Shown here: in pieces, positions 1-8,092 of the stretch | Position numbering within the stretch: position 1 is the stretch's first letter | How the letters are laid out: each line of letters opens with the position of its first letter | Origin: CAVXFS01 sp049582805 | GTDB taxonomy: Bacteria > Pseudomonadota > Gammaproteobacteria > Burkholderiales > Gallionellaceae | Assembly (NCBI GenBank): GCA_049582805.1 | Contig: JBAUUR010000188.1 | Location: 1 to 45,322, forward strand | DNA length: 45,322 nt | Reading direction: 5' to 3' | Notes under the pieces: model-generated | The model's database searches: none | The model's input: only the letters and a program-made list of their open reading frames with translations | What the model was told of the DNA's origin: nothing | Program-made: the position numbers and the translations under genes

Positions 1-68
1 GGACTAAACCGCTTCGCGGTAGGGGCGCTCCGTAGATACGCCTGCGATTGATTTAAGCGTGTAAAAGG

Positions 69-124
69 TTGACAGAAGTGCGCTGCTCTTTAAGTTGGGA
101 AGTGAGGCAAACCGCCTCATTTTT
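69..124 (+). promoter_or_regulatory. Promoter followed by attenuator-like hairpin before the recombinase
   Basis: TTGACA at 69-74 is a perfect -35 box. With a 16-bp spacer, TAAGTT (91-96) is a weak -10. Directly downstream, TGAGGC (103-108) pairs with GCCTCA (114-119) and is followed by five T residues, which is an intrinsic-terminator shape. If both are real, transcripts would begin almost at the hairpin, so it could attenuate the IS genes or block read-in from outside. This is inference from sequence only. Confidence 0.4.
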
Positions 125-141
125 CGACAAGGAGCAGCATC

Positions 142-1017
142 ATGAACTCAACGACACAAACCATCAGTCCGTTGCGTCAACGCTTTCTCGACGACATGCG
201 GATGCGCAAACTTTCCCCCAAGACCCAGAGTGGTTATATCCGCACGGTGAGCCGATTTTATGGCTGGCTGGGGCGTTCTCCCGACACCGCGACAGCGGAA
301 GATTTACGGCACTACCAGTTGCACTTGGTCGACCACGGCATCTCGCCGATCTCGCTCAACGTCACGATTACCGGGCTGAAGTTCTTCTTCGAGAGCACCC
401 TTGATCGTCCCGAGTTAATGAGGCACATGCATCCGGTGCACGTGCCACGCAAGATTCCGGTGGTGCTGAGCCCGGATGAAGTCGCGCGCCTGATCGGCGC
501 TGCCGGGAACCTGAAGAACCAGACGGCGCTGTCCGTTGCCTACGGCGCGGGCCTGCGCGTCAGCGAGGTGGTCGCACTGAAGGTGGGCGACATTGATAGC
601 CAACGCATGACCCTGCGCATCGAGCAGGGTAAAGGCAGCAAGGATCGCTACGCCATGCTCTCGCCCGTTCTGCTCGAGTGCCTGCGTACCTGGTGGCGCA
701 CCGCCCGCTCCAACGGCTGGATGCTCAACGGTGGCTGGTTGTTTCCGGGCCAGGATCCCTCCGATCCGATCAGCACGCGCCAGCTCAACCGGGTCATCCA
801 CGAGGCGGCCAAGGCCGCACAGATCGACAAGCGCGTCTCGATGCACACCTTGCGCCACAGCTTCGCCACCCACTTGCTGGAACAGAAGGTGGATATTCGG
901 GTGATTCAGGTTTTGCTTGGGCACAAGAAACTGGAGAGCACAGCACTCTATACCCAGGTGGCGACCAAGATTCTGCGCGAGGTGGCCAGCCCGCTGGATA
1001 GCCTGCATCCCGCGTAG
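142..1017 (+). CDS. Tyrosine recombinase/phage-type integrase of the IS91 element
   Basis: 291-aa site-specific recombinase. An N-terminal SAM-like core-binding domain (about residues 10-90, RLSPKTQ-type start) precedes the catalytic domain. The catalytic Arg lies in the GAGLRVSEV segment, the box II H-x-x-R in HTLRHSFATHLL, and the H/W-box plus nucleophile region in LLGHKKLESTALYTQV, where the final Tyr is the likely nucleophile. A Shine-Dalgarno-like AAGGAG lies upstream of ATG 142. It is followed after 20 bp by the IS91 transposase, as in IS91 elements that carry a companion integrase whose role in transposition is not well defined. It is intact and shows no frameshift. Confidence 0.9.
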   Translation: MNSTTQTISPLRQRFLDDMRMRKLSPKTQSGYIRTVSRFYGWLGRSPDTATAEDLRHYQLHLVDHGISPISLNVTITGLKFFFESTLDRPELMRHMHPVHVPRKIPVVLSPDEVARLIGAAGNLKNQTALSVAYGAGLRVSEVVALKVGDIDSQRMTLRIEQGKGSKDRYAMLSPVLLECLRTWWRTARSNGWMLNGGWLFPGQDPSDPISTRQLNRVIHEAAKAAQIDKRVSMHTLRHSFATHLLEQKVDIRVIQVLLGHKKLESTALYTQVATKILREVASPLDSLHPA

Positions 1018-1037
1018 ATGTCGTGTAGCTCACGATC

Positions 1038-2225
1038 ATGGTGCGTCCCGCACTGGAGGTCGCGGACATCTTCCGCGCCCATGGTCCGGCATGGCGAGCG
1101 GCCCAGCACACGCATTTGAGTCTGGGGCAGCTCAAGGTCATGTCGGCCATCGAGCAGTGCCGCAGCGCGGCACTGGGTGGACATGTGCTGCATTGTCCAG
1201 CTTGTGCGCACGACGAGATCGCCTACAACTCCTGCCGTAACCGGCATTGCCCGAAGTGTCAGGCCAGTGCAGCCAAGCGTTGGCTCGAAGCACGCCAGGC
1301 CGAACTGCTGCCGGTGGACTATTACCATGTCGTGTTCACCTTGCCCGAGCCGATCAGCGCCGTCGCCTACACCAACAAGGCAGTGATCTATCGCCTGCTG
1401 TTTGAGGTCGCAGCCGAAACGCTGCGCACCATTGCCGCCGACCCCAAGCATCTGGGCGCGCGGATTGGCGCGACGCTGGTGCTCCACACCTGGGGATCGG
1501 CGCTGACGCATCATCCTCATGTGCATGGCATCGTTCCGGGTGGTGGGCTGTCGTCAGATGGGGAGCGTTGGGTCGCCTGCAAGCCGGGCTTCTTTCTGCC
1601 GGTGCGGGTGCTCTCGCGCTTGTTCCGGCGGCGCTTTCTCGAAGAACTCGACCGGGTGTATCGAGCCGGCCAGTTGCAGTTCTTCGGCGCGTTTGCGCAG
1701 CTGAGTAATGCGACAGCCTTCGCCGACTGGCTCGCGCCGTTGCGAGACTGCGAATGGGTGGTCTATGCCAAACGCCCGTTTGCCGGCCCTGCGGCAGTGC
1801 TGGCTTACCTGTCGCGCTACACCCACCGGGTGGCGATCTCCAACTCGCGCCTCCTCACTCTGGACGAGCGCGGCGTGACGTTCAAGTGGAAAGACTACCG
1901 GGCCAAGGGTAAGACGCGCTACAAGACCATGACGCTTGGCGCGGACGAGTTCATGCGCCGCTTCCTGCTGCACGTCCTGCCCGGCGGCTTTCACCGCATC
2001 CGCCACTATGGCCTGATCGCCAATGCCGGGCGCAGCGATAACCTTGCACGGGCACGCGAGCTGCTGCATGTTGAATCAATACCACCCAAGGGAGATGAGG
2101 TGTCGGACGAACCCGTTCAGCCAACCTTCGTTTGCCCCGACTGCGGTGCGGCAATGATCGTCATTGAAACCCTGCCACGCGAACCGCGAATCCGCGCGCC
2201 ACCCCAGTTTCGAGGCGCACCATGA
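1038..2225 (+). CDS. IS91-family HUH (Y1/Y2) transposase
   Basis: 395 aa. The N-terminal zinc-binding region has paired cysteines (CPACAHDE, then CRNRHCPKCQ). The metal-binding HUH core is seen in the HPHVHGIVPGG segment. The candidate nucleophile Tyr is in AYLSRYTHRVAISN. A second Cys pair near the C-terminus (CPDCGAAM) is typical of the family. These enzymes nick one strand and drive rolling-circle transposition. The stop codon TGA overlaps the ATG of a small downstream ORF (ATGA). Full length for the family. Confidence 0.92.
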   Translation: MVRPALEVADIFRAHGPAWRAAQHTHLSLGQLKVMSAIEQCRSAALGGHVLHCPACAHDEIAYNSCRNRHCPKCQASAAKRWLEARQAELLPVDYYHVVFTLPEPISAVAYTNKAVIYRLLFEVAAETLRTIAADPKHLGARIGATLVLHTWGSALTHHPHVHGIVPGGGLSSDGERWVACKPGFFLPVRVLSRLFRRRFLEELDRVYRAGQLQFFGAFAQLSNATAFADWLAPLRDCEWVVYAKRPFAGPAAVLAYLSRYTHRVAISNSRLLTLDERGVTFKWKDYRAKGKTRYKTMTLGADEFMRRFLLHVLPGGFHRIRHYGLIANAGRSDNLARARELLHVESIPPKGDEVSDEPVQPTFVCPDCGAAMIVIETLPREPRIRAPPQFRGAP

Positions 2226-2455
2226 ATGCAGACATAAATCACCCGTCAACGCATCATCGGTCAGAGCCGATGCGGGAACGCATTGCCTTGTGGTGTAAAA
2301 CCCCGGTTTCCTGTGCTCTGTCCAAACCGGAAATCGCAGACATCCCCTTTGATTCTGTCCACCTGAGCGATGTCATCGTCAGGCAAACTGGGCTGGCCGC
2401 CATATCAAGCAGCAGATCGATAATTCAAATCCCCATAGCCCGTCGCCAGTCCTGA
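2222..2455 (+). CDS. Small hypothetical ORF coupled to the IS91 transposase
   Basis: 77-codon ORF starting at an ATGA overlap with the transposase stop. No domain is recognised and there is no hydrophobic segment. It may simply be terminal IS sequence that happens to be open. The overlap is the only argument for translation. Confidence 0.3.
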   Translation: MNADINHPSTHHRSEPMRERIALWCKTPVSCALSKPEIADIPFDSVHLSDVIVRQTGLAAISSSRSIIQIPIARRQS

Positions 2456-2692
2456 CACGTAGCGGTACATCACGCGGTTTCGTCCCTCGAGGCTTGTCCG
2501 ACACCTGCCCGGCAAGTTCTGCGGTATCCTGATCGGCCTGCAGTTGAGGGCAGGTTTCCGACAACCCTTAACAAGAGCGGACATTCAACCAGCCATTCCA
2601 TTTGTATCTGCAAGGATCTGTCAGCCATCGGGCAAGCGTATTATCAGTCCGGCAGGATGCGGTGAGGTACGAACCGCATCGCTCGCGCATCA
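2456..2692. other. Non-coding stretch between IS91 element and ygfZ
   Basis: Probably includes the IS91 right end, but no unmistakable terminus is seen. I find no gene here. Confidence 0.4.
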
Positions 2693-3718
2693 TCAGGGAA
2701 TTGGGTAGGGCAGCAGCTGGAATTGCAGCACCTCTCCCTGCAACGAGCCGAGATGCACCGATTGCGTATCATGGCTGCTGATCTGCAGCAAGGCCAGCAG
2801 GTCGCGGCCGCCGCCTGGCGCAGGCGCGGCATTGACCACCATGCCGCTGGCCTGGCCTGCCATTTCCGCGCTGAACAGTTCATCGCCCGTATTTGCGCTG
2901 CCCGTGATGTGTGCCAGATACATGCGGCGCTTCAATTTGCCGAGGTATTGCATGCGCGCCACGATCTCCTGTCCTGGATAGCAGCCTTTCTTGAAGTTCA
3001 CGCCGCCGATCAGCTCCAGGTTGGCCATCTGCGGCACGAACTGTTCCTGCGTGGCGGGCAAAATAACAGGGATGCCGTCGCGGATGTTGAACCAGTCCCA
3101 GCAATCTGAACCGGCGGGGCGCGCGCCGTCGTTCAGGCATTTCCACAAGGCAGGCGCGTGTTGCGCCGTGGTGACGATCTGGAAGCGGTCGGCAGCGACA
3201 CGGATCACGCTGCCGTTGGCGAACTGGCCGACCGACAACATCTCCTGGGGAACCGAAACGAAGCATTCTTCGATCAGCGCACGCGCCTCGACACCAGCCA
3301 ATCCCAGGCAGATCAATTCGTCGCTTGCGTCAGTGATCTTCACCTTGCTGCGCAGCACATACAGGGAAAGTTTTTTTCTGACCGACTCGCACAGGCTGCG
3401 CGGCAGGTGCAGGAAATAATCCGCTCCGGTCTGCCAGATCAGGAAGGTGGCCAGCATGCGTCCCTTGGCGCTGTTGAAGCTGCTGAACTGGGCGTGCTGC
3501 GGACTGACTTCACGCACGTCGCTGCTGAACAGGTTCTGTAGGAAACTTTGCGCATCCTCGCCGGAAACCCTGAGGATGCCGAAGCGTGACAGGTCGCACA
3601 GCACGGTGCAGGTTTTGGCTACGGCAAGTTCACCCGCCGCATCGCCGAAGTGTTGAACCGCATCGTCCAGCAACTGCGCATTTTGTTTAACCAGAAATTC
3701 TTTCCATGCCTGATTCAT
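2693..3718 (-). CDS. ygfZ: Folate-binding YgfZ/GcvT-like Fe-S/tRNA-modification factor
   Basis: 341-aa cytosolic protein of the YgfZ (IbaG57) branch of the GcvT-like fold. YgfZ uses tetrahydrofolate and helps keep certain Fe-S enzymes, including the tRNA methylthiotransferase MiaB, active. The signature K-G-C-Y-x-G-Q-E is present (KKGCYPGQEI, about residue 245). The N-terminal half shows the GcvT core (LCDLSRFGILRVSGEDAQSFLQN). It is transcribed divergently from the solute-binding-protein gene, with 73 bp between the starts, which must hold both promoters. Confidence 0.9.
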   Translation of the reverse strand: MNQAWKEFLVKQNAQLLDDAVQHFGDAAGELAVAKTCTVLCDLSRFGILRVSGEDAQSFLQNLFSSDVREVSPQHAQFSSFNSAKGRMLATFLIWQTGADYFLHLPRSLCESVRKKLSLYVLRSKVKITDASDELICLGLAGVEARALIEECFVSVPQEMLSVGQFANGSVIRVAADRFQIVTTAQHAPALWKCLNDGARPAGSDCWDWFNIRDGIPVILPATQEQFVPQMANLELIGGVNFKKGCYPGQEIVARMQYLGKLKRRMYLAHITGSANTGDELFSAEMAGQASGMVVNAAPAPGGGRDLLALLQISSHDTQSVHLGSLQGEVLQFQLLPYPIP

Positions 3719-3791
3719 GATCCGTTCCGGGGTAATTATTCATGCCGTAATCTTACCGTGAAGCGCCGTCTTTCGTATAAACTCTTGCGGC

Positions 3792-5933
3792 ATGAAATGG
3801 CTATCCTGTTTACCGCTGTTCCTGCTGCTGGCCGCCTGCGACGGCGGACTGTGGAACAATCCCTATCCTTCGGGTGACGAGGGCAAATCGATTTTCTACA
3901 CCGCATTCACCGGGCGGCCCAAGCATCTCGATCCGGTGCAGGCCTACAGCGAGAACGAGTATGAATTCCTCGCGCAGATTTACCAGCCACCGCTGCAATA
4001 CCATTACCTGAAGCGGCCGTACACCTTGATACCGCAGGCCGCGGCCGCGATGCCGCAGGTGCGTTATTATGACAGTAACGACCATCTGCTGGCGCAGGAT
4101 GCGCCCATCGAAAAGATCGCCACCAGCGTGTATGAAATCCATCTCAGGCCGGACCTGAAATATCAGCCGCATCCGGCGTTGGCCGGGGATCCGGCCGGAC
4201 AGCCGCGCTACCTGGCGGTGACGGAAAATGACTGGCGCGGCATCCACACGCTAACCGATTTCAGGGAGACCGGAACGCGCGCCGTGCAGGCCGCCGACTA
4301 CGTTTACCAGATCAAGCGGCTGGCGCATCCCGACCTGTATTCGCCAATCTTCGGCGTGATGGCCGACTACATCGTCGGCCTGAAGGAATACGCCGATACC
4401 CTGAAACAGGCGCGCATGAAACAGCCCGAGGGCTGGCTGAATCTCAACGACTATCCACTGCCTGGCGTGGAAGTGGTGGATGCGCAGACCTACCGTATCA
4501 AGGTGCATGGAAAATATCCGCAGTTCGCCTACTGGCTGGCGATGCCATTCTTCGCGCCGATGCCGTGGGAGGCCGACCGCTTCTATGCGCAGCCGGGCAT
4601 GCGCGAACGCAACCTGACGCTGGACTGGTGGCCGATTGGCAGCGGGCCGTATTACCTGTCCGACAACGATCCGAACCGGCGCATGGTGCTGGCGAAAAAT
4701 CCCTACTTCTCCGGCGAGTTCTATCCGAGCGAAGGCGAGCCGGGCGACCGTGCGGCCGGGCTGCTCGCGGATGCGGGCAAGCCGCTGCCGCTGATAGACA
4801 AGGTGGTGTTCAGCCTGGAGAAGGAAACCATTCCCTACTGGAACAAATTCCTGCAAGGCTATTACGACGCCTCCGGCATCAGCTCCGACAGCTTCGACCA
4901 GGCGGTGCAGGTCAATGTCGGTGGCGAGGCCACCGTCACCGACGCAATGAAAGCGCAGGGCATTGTGCTCTCGACCTCGGTCGCCACTTCCACCATGTAC
5001 ATGGGCTTCAACTGGCTTGATCCGGTGGTCGGGGGCGGTTCGGAAAAAGCAAGGAAATTGCGCCAGGCCATTTCCATCGCCGTGGACTGGGAAGAATTCA
5101 TTTCCATCTTCGCCAATGGGCGCGGCGTTGCCGCGCAATCGCCGATTCCGCCCGGTATCTTTGGCTATCGCGAGGGCGAGGCCGGCATCAACCATTATGT
5201 CTACGACTGGGTGAACAATGCGCCCAAGCGCAAGCCGATCGAAGTGGCGAAGCAACTGCTTGCCGAGGCGGGTTATCCGGATGGTCTCGACGAGCAAACC
5301 AGACAGCCGCTGGTGATCTATCTCGACACCACCGCCGGCGGCGTCGGCGACAAGTCGCGCCTGGACTGGCTGCGCAAGCAGTTCGCCAAACTGAACCTGC
5401 AACTGGTGGCGCGCAGCACCGACTACAACCGCTTCCAGGACAAGATACAAAAAGGCGATACGCAGATGTTCTACTACGGCTGGAATGCGGACTATCCAGA
5501 CCCGGAGAATTTTCTGTTCCTGCTGCATGGCGCGCAGGCCAAGGTATCGCACGGTGGCGAGAACGCGTCGAATTACAGCAACCCGGAATATGACCGCCTG
5601 TTCGAGCAGATGAAGAACATGGACAACGGCCCCGCACGGCAGAAGATCATCGACGACATGCTGGAAATCTTGCGCGATGATGCGCCGTGGCTGTGGGGCG
5701 AACATCCCAAGGACTACGTGCTGCACCACAGCTGGGTGTATAACAGCAAGCCCAACAAGATGGCGACCAACAGCATCAAATACCTGCGTGTCGATGCCAT
5801 ACAACGCGACAAGATGCGCCGGCAATGGAATCGTCCGCGACTGTGGCCGATGGTGCTGACGGGTGCCGCTCTGCTGCTGCTGATCGGATGGTTGTGGCGG
5901 GCGCTGCGGCAGCGCGAAGAAGCGCGCAGATGA
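3792..5933 (+). CDS. Family 5 extracellular solute-binding lipoprotein with C-terminal membrane helix
   Basis: 713 aa. The first 16 residues are a lipoprotein signal with lipobox LLAAC (Cys16). The body is an SBP_bac_5 (OppA/DppA-like) oligopeptide-binding fold, with the early FTGRPKHLDP segment and a long central domain ending in NPEYDRLFEQM-like text typical of the family. Unusually, a strongly hydrophobic helix near residues 688-705 followed by a basic tail (WRALRQREEARR) suggests a second membrane anchor. No ABC permease or ATPase genes are adjacent, so the cognate transporter, if any, is elsewhere. Substrate unknown. Confidence 0.85.
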   Translation: MKWLSCLPLFLLLAACDGGLWNNPYPSGDEGKSIFYTAFTGRPKHLDPVQAYSENEYEFLAQIYQPPLQYHYLKRPYTLIPQAAAAMPQVRYYDSNDHLLAQDAPIEKIATSVYEIHLRPDLKYQPHPALAGDPAGQPRYLAVTENDWRGIHTLTDFRETGTRAVQAADYVYQIKRLAHPDLYSPIFGVMADYIVGLKEYADTLKQARMKQPEGWLNLNDYPLPGVEVVDAQTYRIKVHGKYPQFAYWLAMPFFAPMPWEADRFYAQPGMRERNLTLDWWPIGSGPYYLSDNDPNRRMVLAKNPYFSGEFYPSEGEPGDRAAGLLADAGKPLPLIDKVVFSLEKETIPYWNKFLQGYYDASGISSDSFDQAVQVNVGGEATVTDAMKAQGIVLSTSVATSTMYMGFNWLDPVVGGGSEKARKLRQAISIAVDWEEFISIFANGRGVAAQSPIPPGIFGYREGEAGINHYVYDWVNNAPKRKPIEVAKQLLAEAGYPDGLDEQTRQPLVIYLDTTAGGVGDKSRLDWLRKQFAKLNLQLVARSTDYNRFQDKIQKGDTQMFYYGWNADYPDPENFLFLLHGAQAKVSHGGENASNYSNPEYDRLFEQMKNMDNGPARQKIIDDMLEILRDDAPWLWGEHPKDYVLHHSWVYNSKPNKMATNSIKYLRVDAIQRDKMRRQWNRPRLWPMVLTGAALLLLIGWLWRALRQREEARR

Positions 5934-5940
5934 ATCAAAA

Positions 5941-6034
5941 CGTAGGGCGGAAGCCCCAAGGGGCGTTCCGTCGCAAGCAATGATATATTCGGCGAAGCAA
6001 ACATCCGGCGGAACCGCAAGCGTTCCGCCCTACG
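5941..6034. repeat. GTAGGGCGG-type inverted repeat
   Basis: CGTAGGGCGGAA (from 5941) is mirrored by TTCCGCCCTACG ending at 6034, with a smaller GCCCC/GGGGC hairpin inside. Related GTAGGG-ended hairpins occur at 33159-33235 and 36434-36514. It lies between the SBP gene and the phytochelatin-synthase-like gene and may act as a terminator or be a small mobile palindrome. Confidence 0.75.
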
Positions 6035-6063
6035 CAAGCTGATAATTCGTTAAGGAGATTTAA

Positions 6064-6774
6064 GTGACGCGGATCGTGAACAAGCTGGTGCTATTGGTAA
6101 TTCTGTTGATTTCCATGTCATCTGTTCAAGTTCTGGCAGAAGCAGCGCCGGATGTGATCTATTGGGATTCGGAAGCGGGCAAGGTGTTGCGCGCGCGCAT
6201 TCCGGCCGACGCGGATTTCTGGCAACTGAGTCCGACGTTTGCCGTGCAGCAAACCCAGAGCTATTGCTCGGTAGCCAGCGCGATCACCGTGCTCAACGCG
6301 ATGCCGATCAAGAAGCCCGTCGATCCGGCTTATGCGCCTTATGCCTTCTTTACCCAGAGCAACTTCTTTACGCCGGAAGTCACGAAAGTCATCAGCGCAC
6401 AGACCGTGCTGAAGATGGGTATGACGCGCGAGGAGATGGTAAAGACGCTGACGCTGCAGGGAGTCAAGGCAGAGTCCATAGCCGGCGACACGCTGAACGA
6501 CGACAGTCTGCGCGCGCTGTTGCAAAAGGCGCTGGGCAATGACGGGAAATTCGTCCTGGTCAATTATTTGCGCGCGGTTCTGGGTCAGGTCGGGGGCGGG
6601 CACTGGTCGGTATTGGCGGCTTATGATGCGGCGTCTGATCACGTCCTGATCCTCGATGTGGCCAAGTACAAATACTCCCCGGTTTGGGTTGGTATCAGCA
6701 CGCTGCAAAAGGCGATCGACACCATCGACTCCACCAGCCATAAGGCGCGCGGTCTGGTTCTGGTGTCCGAATGA
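6064..6774 (+). CDS. Exported phytochelatin-synthase-like cysteine peptidase
   Basis: 236 aa with an N-terminal signal peptide (hydrophobic stretch about residues 7-24). The catalytic triad of the phytochelatin synthase family (PF05023) is visible: Cys68 in QSYCSVAS, His180 in GGGHWSVL and Asp198 in LILDVAKY. Bacterial members have only the catalytic domain and usually cleave glutathione to gamma-Glu-Cys rather than make long phytochelatins; here the enzyme would act in the periplasm. Start is GTG 6064, chosen for the AAGGAG at 6051 seven bases upstream. A role in thiol or metal handling is inferred. Confidence 0.88.
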   Translation: MTRIVNKLVLLVILLISMSSVQVLAEAAPDVIYWDSEAGKVLRARIPADADFWQLSPTFAVQQTQSYCSVASAITVLNAMPIKKPVDPAYAPYAFFTQSNFFTPEVTKVISAQTVLKMGMTREEMVKTLTLQGVKAESIAGDTLNDDSLRALLQKALGNDGKFVLVNYLRAVLGQVGGGHWSVLAAYDAASDHVLILDVAKYKYSPVWVGISTLQKAIDTIDSTSHKARGLVLVSE

Positions 6775-6933
6775 GAAGCAGCGTCGAAAGAAATGCGCAG
6801 GTGCCATGAACAATCAGAAGCCTCATTAGTCACTTGAAAACAGATTAATGTTGGGATCATTAAATTTCCGCCGCCGGCATCAGCACGAATCCCGTTGCGA
6901 CCGGCGCGCACTCGCCGTGGTGAAAACAGGAAT

Positions 6934-8073
6934 ATGACCAGGATTCCCATGGTCAGCGTGATCGTGCGCAGCATGGCGCGGCCTACACTGCAAGCTACAC
7001 TTGCGTCGATTGCCGCCCAGGATTATCCGGCAATCGAGGTGGTTGTCGTTGCAGCCAGCGGAGCCTCGCATCCACCGCTGCCGGAACTGTGCGGGGTGCA
7101 TCCGTTGCGGCTGGTAACGAGCGCACTTCGGTTAGCGCGGCCCAATGCCGCCAATGCAGGGCTGGACCATGCAACAGGTGAGTGGATCACCTTCCTCGAT
7201 GATGACGATATTTTTCTTGCGGGGCATATTTCCGCCTTGATGGCGGCCTGTGCGGAGGCGCCGCAGGCCAGGCTTGTCCATTCCTATGCCTGCGCCGTGT
7301 TCAGGGATGGGCATATCGAACTCATCGGCCAGCCGCATGCCCTGGTGCAGCTCTACGAACGCAATTACATCAGCCTTTCCACGGCGGTATTTGCGCGCGA
7401 ACTTGTGGCAGAAGGGTGCCGTTTCGACGAAACGTTCGATATTCTTGAAGATTGGGATTTCTTGCTTCAGCTCGCGCAGCGCACCCCATTTCATTTCGTT
7501 CCGATAAATTCTTTTGAATATCATGTCGAAGCGGGGGACTCCGGGTTGGGCAAGGGCGGCAATCAGGATACCGCCCGCTATGCATTGTTTCGCGACCGCA
7601 TTTTTGCAAAATGGGCGGCAGCGCGAAACGCCCTGGTGGAACGGGTCTCGCCGTACTTGCAGCAGGCCAGGACACTCGCACAAAAGGGACGATGGCATGA
7701 GGCGGAGGCAAAATGCCGCGCGGCGCTGGAGATTAGCCCCAACGATCCATGGGCGCTGAATGTCCTGGCCATGATAAAACATGGTACGAAGGATATAAGC
7801 GAAGCGCGTGCCATTCAGGAACTGGCGGTGGCCATTCGTCCTCTGGATGCCCGATTTGTCTACGATCTGGCAGTGTTATACGCCACGCCGCTGCCCGAGA
7901 TGCCTCGCGATGGGGAAGACGGCTTTCTCCACAATCTGGCTGTGCTATCCCGTAAACAGGATGACTCCAATTACGCGCGCCGCTGTTGCGAACGGGCGCT
8001 GGCGCTTGACCCTGAATTCATGCCCGCGCAGCGATTGCGTGACGAGCTCACAAGCGTAGGCCGGGGAGGGTGA
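6934..8073 (+). CDS. Family 2 glycosyltransferase with C-terminal TPR region
   Basis: 379 aa. The N-terminal GT-A domain (about 1-220) starts with MVSVIVRSMARPTLQATLASI, has the DDDDIF acidic motif expected for the metal/nucleotide-sugar site, and DWDFLLQLA further on. From about residue 245, helical repeats of TPR type follow (WHEAEAKCRAALEISPND; RRCCERALALDPEF). ATG 6934 is preferred over the upstream in-frame TTG at 6895, as it sits just before the conserved beta strand. It runs convergently into an O-GlcNAc-transferase-like TPR protein 20 bp away; the two may share a glycosylation task. Sugar and acceptor are unknown. Confidence 0.85.
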   Translation: MTRIPMVSVIVRSMARPTLQATLASIAAQDYPAIEVVVVAASGASHPPLPELCGVHPLRLVTSALRLARPNAANAGLDHATGEWITFLDDDDIFLAGHISALMAACAEAPQARLVHSYACAVFRDGHIELIGQPHALVQLYERNYISLSTAVFARELVAEGCRFDETFDILEDWDFLLQLAQRTPFHFVPINSFEYHVEAGDSGLGKGGNQDTARYALFRDRIFAKWAAARNALVERVSPYLQQARTLAQKGRWHEAEAKCRAALEISPNDPWALNVLAMIKHGTKDISEARAIQELAVAIRPLDARFVYDLAVLYATPLPEMPRDGEDGFLHNLAVLSRKQDDSNYARRCCERALALDPEFMPAQRLRDELTSVGRGG

Positions 8074-8092
8074 GGATAGGCAAGCACCTGCA

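Larger units (their letters stand above)
1..2455 (+). mobile_element. IS91-family insertion element with accessory tyrosine recombinase
   Basis: Two co-oriented genes form the element: a 291-aa tyrosine recombinase and, 20 bp later, a 395-aa IS91-type HUH transposase. This pairing is typical of one IS91 subgroup. The window opens with a small hairpin (8-20, ACCGC/GCGGT) of the kind found at IS91 ends. Neither terminus can be fixed from one copy: the left end may lie at or before position 1, and the right end somewhere between about 2225 and 2690. Both genes are open, so the element may be active. IS91 elements move by rolling-circle transposition and make no target duplication, so none is expected here. 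Confidence 0.8.

Noticed and set aside
4251..5825. 524-codon antisense ORF under the solute-binding protein gene
   Set aside because: Same codon-bias artefact; low-complexity translation, no RBS, and the plus-strand protein has clear family motifs.
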